Assembly: GCA_903853735.1 (NCBI GenBank)
Contig: CAINUH010000158.1
Location: 1-11,907, forward strand
From: an uncultured Desulfomonile sp.
Lineage (GTDB): Bacteria; Desulfobacterota; Desulfomonilia; Desulfomonilales; Desulfomonilaceae
Direction of reading: 5' to 3'
Length of the DNA: 11,907 nucleotides
Positions 6,835-11,907 of the stretch are shown one piece after another (within the stretch, counting starts at the first letter, position 1; the number at the start of each line of letters is the position of its first letter). Both the position numbers and the translations under genes were made by a program. Below the pieces are notes generated by a model. That model did no database searches. It saw only the letters and a program-made list of their open reading frames with translations, and was not told where the DNA came from.

Positions 6835-8814
6835 CTAGCCGGTCAGCAGCCTGTTTTCCGCTTCTTCCAAACGTGTTTGTAATGCTTCCCACTGAGTTTC
6901 CAATTCCTTGATATCTCGTGCAAGAACTGGCTCCTCTGCTAAGAGGGGCACTACCCGATCCCTTTGGGTACAAACAGATTGGTCAGAAAGCAGGGTTTCT
7001 ATTTCCTTCCTTCTTGTTTCCTTGACCTCTATCTGTTTTTCAAGCCTTCGAATTTCTTCTTTTATGGGTGCCTGTATCCTAGACAGCGCCATCCTATTCT
7101 GAGCCTCCCTGCGTTTGCGCTCTTTCCGGGATCCTCTCGTAGTGTCGTCCACTATCTCGTTTGCAGGCGGCACCGGTCGTTGCACTGAGGTTTCCAGTTG
7201 TTCTAAATCGATTTGCAGTTTTTTTTGTCGATAATCATCGTAATTCCCAAGGTAATATTCCGTCCCTCCACCATCTATCTCCAGAATCCCAGTGCATATC
7301 CCGTTCATGAGACGCCTGTCGTGGGTTATCAGAACCAGAGTGCCCTCGAACTTTTTCAACCCGTCTTCAAGTATCTCGCAGGAGGATATGTCCAGGTGGT
7401 TGGTGGGCTCATCCATAAGTAGAAAGTTAGGCGGGTTGAGTAATATCTTTGTCAAAGCCAACCGGCTCCTTTCTCCCCCGCTCAACACCTTGACCTTCTT
7501 GAGCACATCGTCGCCGGAGAACAGGAAAGCTCCCAACAGATTTCGAACATCTTGTTCGGGGATTTTTGGCGAAGCCGAATATGCTTCCTCCAGAACCGTC
7601 AAGTCTGAGTTGAGTGTTTCGTACTGATGCTGAGCGAAATAGCCAGGCTTGACCAGGTGGCCATAGGTAGCCGTTCCATTGTCGTACGGAAGCACTCCGG
7701 CCATAATCTTCATAAGTGTCGATTTTCCTGCTCCATTGGGTCCCACAAGACCTACTCTATCACCGCGCTGAACCGTAAAATTCAAGCCGCTGTAAACCGT
7801 CTTGTTGCCAAAACTCTTTGCCAGGTCACGTATTTCCAGAACCCGCCGTCCGGAGTGAGAAGGCTGCGGAAACTTGAATTTCAGGCTCTTGGGCCGCTGG
7901 GGAGGCTCAACAAGTTCCATTTTATCCAGCATTTTAACGCGACTCTGAACCCGGCTGGCGGTTCTGGCCTTGACCCTGTTCCGATTTATAAATTGTTGTA
8001 TACGCTTGATTTTCTCCTGCTGGTTTTTGAACGAGGCCAAGAGAACATCCTCCTGCATTTGCCGGTTTCTGTCGTAATCGTCGTAATTGCCGGTGTACAG
8101 GGATACCTTACCTCTCTCTGCCTCGACCACCTTGCTAATGAGACGGTTCAGGAAAGCCCGATCATGGGAGACGAGCACCATCGCCCCTTTGAATCCGATC
8201 AAGTAATCTTCAACCCACAAGAGGCTTTCAAGATCCAGATGATTGGTGGGCTCATCGAGCAGGAGAATATCGGGTTCGGCCAGCAAGATCTTTGCCAGCG
8301 CCACTCTCATCCTCCATCCGCCTGAGAATTCGCTCCAGCGGCGTCTTGAATCATCCAGGTCGAACCCAAGGCCTTGAAGCACTTTCAACGCCCTGGCCTC
8401 GAGCGTGTAGCCTTGGTAACGTTCAAACTCACTCTGGAGGCGTCCGTGCTGCTCAAGCAGCGATTCAGCGTCATTGCTGTCCTCTGACAGAATTTCCATC
8501 TGCTGTTCCAAACGGGACAGACTGATCTTGATTTCTCGAAGCTCATCCGACACGTTCATAATCTCTTCAAGAATCGGCCCATCGTTACCGCGTATGAGTT
8601 CCTGGTGAAGAACCCCCATCCGGATCCTTTTCTCTATGGATACGTCACCTTCGTCAGGGCTGATAACGCCTTCCATCATTCCCAAAATGGTCGACTTCCC
8701 CGCCCCGTTAGGTCCGACTATGCCAACCCTGTCCCCGCGGTGTATGCTTAAGTTGACCTGCTCAAAAAGGGGTTTTCCGTTGAAAAATTTTGCGACATTG
8801 TTCAGGAATATCAA
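6835..8814 (-). CDS. ABC-F family ATPase (YheS-like), ribosome-associated type
   Basis: ABC-F proteins have two ATPase domains, no membrane segments, and bind the ribosomal E site to help stalled or slow translation; some protect against antibiotics. The 659 residues show domain 1 with Walker A GPNGAGKS (34-41), signature FSGGWRMR (163-170), Walker B LLLDEPTNHLD (184-194) and SHD (216-218). A charged linker with helices at about 243-310 follows, corresponding to the P-site tRNA interaction motif. Domain 2 has GPNGAGKS (358-365), LSGGERSR (444-451), LLMDEPTNHLD (465-475) and THD (497-499). A C-terminal charged coiled coil covers about 563-658. The SGGW signature in domain 1 and the C-terminal extension resemble E. 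coli YheS and Uup more than EttA. The start is TTG at 8814, set by GGGAG seven bases upstream. It stands alone, convergent with the ATP-grasp gene. A specific resistance role cannot be read from the sequence. Confidence 0.92.
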   Translation of the reverse strand: MIFLNNVAKFFNGKPLFEQVNLSIHRGDRVGIVGPNGAGKSTILGMMEGVISPDEGDVSIEKRIRMGVLHQELIRGNDGPILEEIMNVSDELREIKISLSRLEQQMEILSEDSNDAESLLEQHGRLQSEFERYQGYTLEARALKVLQGLGFDLDDSRRRWSEFSGGWRMRVALAKILLAEPDILLLDEPTNHLDLESLLWVEDYLIGFKGAMVLVSHDRAFLNRLISKVVEAERGKVSLYTGNYDDYDRNRQMQEDVLLASFKNQQEKIKRIQQFINRNRVKARTASRVQSRVKMLDKMELVEPPQRPKSLKFKFPQPSHSGRRVLEIRDLAKSFGNKTVYSGLNFTVQRGDRVGLVGPNGAGKSTLMKIMAGVLPYDNGTATYGHLVKPGYFAQHQYETLNSDLTVLEEAYSASPKIPEQDVRNLLGAFLFSGDDVLKKVKVLSGGERSRLALTKILLNPPNFLLMDEPTNHLDISSCEILEDGLKKFEGTLVLITHDRRLMNGICTGILEIDGGGTEYYLGNYDDYRQKKLQIDLEQLETSVQRPVPPANEIVDDTTRGSRKERKRREAQNRMALSRIQAPIKEEIRRLEKQIEVKETRRKEIETLLSDQSVCTQRDRVVPLLAEEPVLARDIKELETQWEALQTRLEEAENRLLTG

Positions 8815-9182
8815 AATGTGGCTCCCGCGTCTGCCAGAAACTTAGTCCCAACTTGAATGCAGAAATGCCTATCCCATTATCTTGTGCAATAATTGGTGCG
8901 CTTCTTCTCATACCAAAAGATGTGCTCGAAAATCAATAGAAGCAATGTTTCGGGTAAGTGTCGGGCACCTGTTCTACCGTGACCGTTCAGCATTCGTTCC
9001 CAAGGCGTCTCGAATATGCAAAATGTACTCTCATATCAACCGCTGAAAGGCGAGCGTTTCTCGATTGTGTGGACTCATGATAGGATCATTTCAAAAAAAG
9101 TGGGCATTTGAACAGTAACCTGCGAGAGTGATTCTCTTCAGGCGGTGCGAGAAAACTCAAAAAGGAACTTTTATCAGTTACA
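8815..9182. other. 368-base divergent gap between the ABC-F gene and ttcA, no gene seen
   Basis: Apart from the ABC-F ribosome binding site I see no supported gene, tRNA, riboswitch or convincing promoter here. A 24-codon ORF (8865-8939) has no ribosome binding site. The region is likely to hold the promoters of both flanking genes, but no -35/-10 pair stands out on either strand. AAGG at 9162-9165 is the nearest Shine-Dalgarno match to ttcA. Confidence 0.5.
8822..8826 (-). promoter_or_regulatory. ribosome binding site that sets the TTG start of the ABC-F gene
   Basis: On the minus strand GGGAG is followed by seven bases and then TTG at 8814. The product from that TTG begins MIFLNNVAKFFNGK, which aligns with the first strand of ABC-F ATPases, so the non-ATG start is well supported. 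Confidence 0.6.
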
Positions 9183-9944
9183 ATGTCGAGCCAAACCATG
9201 AAAAAGCATTTGCTGAAGACTATGACCCGCCTTGCGGGAAAAGCCATCGGTGATTTCGGATTAATTGAAGACGGAGACCGAATTCTAGTGGCTCTTTCAG
9301 GTGGCAAAGATTCGTGGTCGCTCCTGCACATTTTGATGGCTCTGCGTCAAAGAGCGCCTGTAAATTACGAGTTGGCCGCGACTACTGTCCATCCCGGCGC
9401 CTCAAGCTTTGATCACAGCGCCTTGGGAAAGCGTCTTGCTCAGGACGGCATTAACCACTATGTGATTCCTGGCAACATTGTTGGAATAGTGAATGACAAA
9501 CTTGATGAAGGCACATCCCCATGCTCTTTGTGTTCAAGACTGCGGAGAGGAATGCTTTATACATTCGCTGCGAGGGGTGGCTGGAATAAGATAGCATTGG
9601 GGCACCACCTCGATGACTTTGTGGAGACTTTTCTCCTCAACCTTTTTTTTAACGGGTCTATTAAGGGAATGAGCCCGAATTTACTCGCAGATGATGGACA
9701 CAATAGAGTAATCAGGCCACTGGTCTATATCAAAGAAGCGATGACCCGCGAGTTTGCCCAAAGCCTTGGAGTGCCCATCATTGGCTGTTCATGTCCCTAT
9801 CAGGAAATGGGTGGTTCACGGCGACAATGGGCAAAGGCCCTGTTGGCACGTCTCGAGAAGGACGTGCCGGATATTAAGTCCAGCATCCTTGCGGGTATGG
9901 GGAACGTTCGACACCGGCATCTCGTCATACGCAAACGAGATTAG
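9183..9944 (+). CDS. ttcA: TtcA-family tRNA 2-thiocytidine biosynthesis protein (PP-loop ATPase)
   Basis: TtcA uses ATP to activate C32 of certain tRNAs and an iron-sulfur cluster to insert sulfur, giving 2-thiocytidine in the anticodon loop. The 253-residue product has the PP-loop SGGKDS (39-44), the Cys pair CSLCSRLRRG (114-123), GHHLDDFVETFLLNLF (140-155), IRPLVYIKE (177-185) and a further Cys site GCSCP (201-205). The CxxC plus one later Cys is the arrangement that holds the [4Fe-4S] cluster in E. coli TtcA. That later site is normally CxxC and is C-x-C here. An ATG at 9183 and another at 9198 are both possible starts. AAGG at 9162-9165 is 17 bases before the first, longer than usual. No partner gene adjoins it; the rib operon lies 288 bases downstream. 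Related PP-loop thiolases (TtuA/Ncs6) are less likely given the TtcA-like CSLCSRLRRG and IRPL motifs. Confidence 0.88.
   Translation: MSSQTMKKHLLKTMTRLAGKAIGDFGLIEDGDRILVALSGGKDSWSLLHILMALRQRAPVNYELAATTVHPGASSFDHSALGKRLAQDGINHYVIPGNIVGIVNDKLDEGTSPCSLCSRLRRGMLYTFAARGGWNKIALGHHLDDFVETFLLNLFFNGSIKGMSPNLLADDGHNRVIRPLVYIKEAMTREFAQSLGVPIIGCSCPYQEMGGSRRQWAKALLARLEKDVPDIKSSILAGMGNVRHRHLVIRKRD
9920..9940 (+). repeat. hairpin at the 3' end of ttcA
   Basis: TCTCGT (9920-9925) and ACGAGA (9935-9940) form a 6-bp perfect stem with a 9-base loop inside the last ttcA codons. No T tract follows, so it is not a standard intrinsic terminator; it may be chance or a stabilising 3' structure. Confidence 0.2.
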
Positions 9945-10056
9945 GTTCGCGCTCAGGACTTAGTGTGGAAGGCCTTAATACATGAATGTCCGGCGATACC
10001 TGATCGGGGTTATGTGGTTTGACGCCATTTTCCTATTCCGAAAAGAATTGAAAAAA

Positions 10057-10065
10057 TGGTATCAT
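10057..10065 (+). promoter_or_regulatory. possible extended -10 promoter upstream of ribE
   Basis: TGGTATCAT fits the extended -10 form (TG, one base, then TATCAT, 5 of 6 consensus). No good -35 lies at 16 to 18 bases, which extended -10 promoters can lack. Transcription would start near 10072 and give a ribE leader of about 160 bases. Confidence 0.25.
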
Positions 10066-10072
10066 AAGGTGC

Positions 10073-10252
10073 ATGGAGAATGCTAACCAGGTCCGTCGGA
10101 ATGGGTGCCTGACGTCTTCAGGAAAAGAGAATCCTGCCGGGAACCGGCTTGCAACCCAATATTTGCTGGGATTGACGCACATCGCTTTTGGAGCCGTTTT
10201 CTCTAGTTTGATACGGAAAAAGAGGATACAGCATGTTCACTGGAATTGTTGA
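10073..10252 (+). CDS. possible small ORF (59 codons) overlapping the ribE start
   Basis: An ATG at 10073 opens a 59-residue frame that ends with TGA at 10250-10252, 20 bases inside ribE. The product begins MENANQVRRNGC and contains a mildly hydrophobic stretch (LLGLTHIAFGAVFSSL, residues 31-46) followed by RKKR. The purine-rich AAGG at 10066-10069 is only three bases from the ATG, and a candidate promoter would start at about the ATG itself. I recognise no family. It could be a leader peptide whose translation is coupled to ribE, or an accidental open frame; I lean towards accidental. Confidence 0.15.
   Translation: MENANQVRRNGCLTSSGKENPAGNRLATQYLLGLTHIAFGAVFSSLIRKKRIQHVHWNC
10119..10148 (+). 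repeat. two adjacent small hairpins in the ribE leader
   Basis: CAGGA (10119-10123) pairs with TCCTG (10132-10136), and GCCGG (10136-10140) pairs with CCGGC (10144-10148) across a GAA triloop. The stems share one base, so they compete at the junction or stack. No T tract follows. The conserved FMN-riboswitch blocks are absent, so this is not an RFN element in recognisable form. Confidence 0.25.
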
Positions 10253-10874
10253 AGCTCAGGGCCGGGTAACGGGAATTGAACAAGAAAACCCGTTCATAAG
10301 GTTGAAAATTACGACCAATCTTGATTTGTCCGACGTGAAGCAAGGAGACTCGGTTTCCGTAGATGGCGTTTGTCTCACAGCCACTGTGTGGGACACTTCC
10401 ACGAGTGAATTCATTGCCGACGTTTCACCGGAAACTTTACGGGTGACCACCCTGGCCGGGTTAAAGATAGGGTCACATGTTAACCTCGAAAAAGCCTTGC
10501 GCATGGGGTCTCGGATCGGAGGCCACATGGTAGCGGGCCATATTGACTGCGTTGGGAGGATATTTGAGAAACGTTCCTCGGGGCCCGGTTTTCTCATGGG
10601 CATTTCGGTGGATTCCGGGCGATATCTTATTGAAAAAGGCAGCGTGGCTGTGGACGGTGTTAGTCTTACGATTAACCGAGTGCAGGGTGATCGATTTTGG
10701 GTCATGCTCATTCCTTACACCTCCCAAATCACTGGGTTGACCCCAAAAAGGATCAATGATAGGGTAAATGTTGAATTCGATTTGGTAGGAAAGTATATTG
10801 AAAAATTGATATCAACCAGGCCGAAGAATTCCGGCTTAGACGAACAAGCCCTTAAAGAATATGGATTTATGTGA
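10233..10874 (+). CDS. ribE: riboflavin synthase, alpha chain
   Basis: This enzyme converts two molecules of 6,7-dimethyl-8-ribityllumazine to riboflavin and a pyrimidine that is recycled, the last step of the pathway. The 213-residue product opens with the hallmark [10 protein letters not shown] and has two lumazine-binding repeats (about 1-97 and 98-190). Each has a matching V-D-G-V-(C/S)-L-T motif: SVDGVCLT (42-49) and AVDGVSLTI (139-147). [10 protein letters not shown] (96-105) lies at the junction. Length and both barrels are complete. AGAGGA (10221-10226) is six bases upstream of the ATG, a good ribosome binding site. ribBA follows with a gap of 14 bases, so they form an operon. ribD, often the first gene of such operons, is not directly upstream; ttcA is. 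Confidence 0.95.
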   Translation: MFTGIVEAQGRVTGIEQENPFIRLKITTNLDLSDVKQGDSVSVDGVCLTATVWDTSTSEFIADVSPETLRVTTLAGLKIGSHVNLEKALRMGSRIGGHMVAGHIDCVGRIFEKRSSGPGFLMGISVDSGRYLIEKGSVAVDGVSLTINRVQGDRFWVMLIPYTSQITGLTPKRINDRVNVEFDLVGKYIEKLISTRPKNSGLDEQALKEYGFM

Positions 10875-10888
10875 AGGAGGATGCTCTA

Positions 10889-11907
10889 ATGGGGCCGCTG
10901 GCTACCGTTGAAGAAGCAATTGACGAAATTAAACAAGGCAGGATAGTAATACTCGTTGACGATGAAGACCGGGAAAACGAGGGCGATCTGACTATGGCCG
11001 CCGAGAAGGTTACTCCAGAGGCCATCAATTTCATGACCAAGTTTGGCCGTGGCCTTCTATGCCTGTCAATGACGCGAGCAAAGATAGAGTCCCTAGACGT
11101 ACCCATGATGGTTGCCAACAACAAGTCCCCTTATGGAACCGCTTTCACGGTTTCCATAGAGGCTGCGCGAGGTGTGACCACGGGAATTTCAGCCTGTGAT
11201 AGATGCGTGACGATTCTCACTGCAATTGATAAGGACTCGGTTCCGAAGGATCTTATATCTCCCGGCCACGTTTTCCCGCTAATGGCTCGTACAGGCGGGG
11301 TCCTGGTGCGTGCAGGCCAGACGGAAGGGAGCGCGGATCTCGCTCGGTTGGCGGGATTTGAGCCGGCAGGAGTCATCTGCGAAGTGATGAATGATGACGG
11401 CACAATGGCCAGATTGCCGGACCTGGCAGTGATGGCGGAAAAGCACGGCTTAAAAATCTGCACGATCAAGGATCTGATTCAATATCGAACACGGAACGAA
11501 AGATTGGTCAGACGGGGTGCAGAAACGGTTCTTCCGACAGAATTCGGAGGTGATTTCAGACTGATAGTCTACGAAAATGACGTGGACAATCACCATCATG
11601 TTGCGTTGGTAAAAGGAGAGATTACCCCGGATGAGGCTGTTCTTGTGAGGGTGCATTCCGAGTGTCTTACCGGCGATGTTTTTGGCTCTAGACGGTGTGA
11701 CTGCGGAAACCAGCTCGAAAAGGCGATGCAGATGGTGCAGGAAGCAGGGAAGGGAGTCATCCTCTATATGCAGCAAGAAGGTCGGGGTATAGGCCTTTTG
11801 AACAAAATAAGAGCCTATGCTCTTCAAGACCAAGGGTGCGACACCGTTGAGGCAAATTTGAGACTTGGTTTCAAGCCGGATCTCAGGGATTATGGCATAG
11901 GAGCGCA
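10889..11907 (+). CDS. ribBA: bifunctional 3,4-dihydroxy-2-butanone-4-phosphate synthase / GTP cyclohydrolase II, 3' end cut by window edge
   Basis: The N-terminal half makes 3,4-dihydroxy-2-butanone 4-phosphate from ribulose 5-phosphate and the C-terminal half opens GTP; these are the two entry steps to riboflavin. In the RibB part, [11 protein letters not shown] (24-34) carries the acidic metal and substrate residues and SPGHVFPL (125-132) includes His127. The later GHTE motif, which supplies a metal-ligand His, reads GQTEGS here with Gln144. In the RibA part [14 protein letters not shown] (259-272) gives the three zinc Cys (259, 270, 272), and QEGRGIGL (296-303) is the GTP-site motif, so this half looks active. 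The 339 visible residues leave about 65 missing from a usual length of about 400. AAGGAGG (10874-10880), overlapping the ribE stop, is eight bases before ATG 10889, and the closer ATG at 10881 ends at once. Confidence 0.95.
   Translation, partial: MGPLATVEEAIDEIKQGRIVILVDDEDRENEGDLTMAAEKVTPEAINFMTKFGRGLLCLSMTRAKIESLDVPMMVANNKSPYGTAFTVSIEAARGVTTGISACDRCVTILTAIDKDSVPKDLISPGHVFPLMARTGGVLVRAGQTEGSADLARLAGFEPAGVICEVMNDDGTMARLPDLAVMAEKHGLKICTIKDLIQYRTRNERLVRRGAETVLPTEFGGDFRLIVYENDVDNHHHVALVKGEITPDEAVLVRVHSECLTGDVFGSRRCDCGNQLEKAMQMVQEAGKGVILYMQQEGRGIGLLNKIRAYALQDQGCDTVEANLRLGFKPDLRDYGIGA

Noticed and set aside
7627..8325. 232-codon open frame on the plus strand opposite the ABC-F gene
   Set aside because: It is antisense to highly conserved ATPase motifs and its protein has no recognisable features; a shadow of the real frame.
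8865..8939. 24-codon hydrophobic ORF in the ABC-F/ttcA gap
   Set aside because: No ribosome binding site, no promoter and no similarity that I recognise; such lengths arise by chance.
9945..10232. FMN riboswitch before ribE
   Set aside because: The conserved RFN blocks, such as the GAAATTCCC- and ACCGGCGGT-type segments, are not present.
10256..10711. 151-codon open frame on the minus strand within ribE
   Set aside because: It lies opposite conserved RibE repeats with no ribosome binding site or domain; a shadow.
11131..11833. Open frames on the minus strand opposite ribBA (112 and 127 codons)
   Set aside because: They are antisense to clear RibB and RibA motifs on the plus strand.
1..11907. 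CRISPR arrays, insertion sequences, tRNA or rRNA genes, phage or integrase genes
   Set aside because: No repeat-spacer pattern, transposase, cloverleaf or rRNA sequence was seen on either strand.

Overview
The window looks like ordinary chromosome from a Gram-negative bacterium of moderate GC content. The gene families and their combination (RsmE, TPR protein, Glk-type glucokinase, RibE-RibBA, TtcA, and the ATP-grasp / 7TM-transglutaminase / retropepsin set) suit a member of the former Deltaproteobacteria (Desulfobacterota), possibly a Desulfomonile- or Syntrophobacter-like anaerobe. That assignment is inferred from protein style and was not tested by a search. There are no insertion sequences, CRISPR arrays, tRNAs, rRNAs or phage genes.

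Layout. (1) 1-3341, plus strand: the 3' part of rsmE (16S rRNA m3U1498 methyltransferase, cut by the left edge), a TPR protein with an unrecognised or weakly PBECR-like N-terminal domain, and glucokinase. (2) 3419-6748: a divergent three-gene module. A signal-peptide-bearing retropepsin-like protease is on the minus strand. Across a 305-base divergent promoter region, on the plus strand, are a membrane protein (a catalytically dead transglutaminase-like domain plus seven C-terminal membrane helices) and an ATP-grasp alpha-L-glutamate-ligase-like enzyme. (3) 6835-8814, minus strand: an ABC-F translation-type ATPase with a C-terminal coiled coil. (4) 9183-9944, plus strand: a TtcA-family tRNA 2-thiocytidine enzyme. 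(5) 10233 to the right edge, plus strand: riboflavin synthase (ribE) and a bifunctional ribBA cut by the right edge.

How the genes work together. The rib genes form a biosynthetic operon: RibBA makes both riboflavin precursors and RibE performs the last step. rsmE, ttcA and the ABC-F gene all concern ribosome or tRNA function, but they are separate transcription units. The most interesting part is the module at 3419-6748. Its families are known to co-occur as a predicted peptide-ligation or tagging system, but to my knowledge substrate and function are not well established. The sequence predicts a topological split: an ATP-dependent ligase in the cytoplasm, a periplasmic pseudo-transglutaminase on a 7TM anchor, and a periplasmic aspartyl protease. 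A strong divergent promoter pair and an inverted repeat suggest that the two arms are regulated together.
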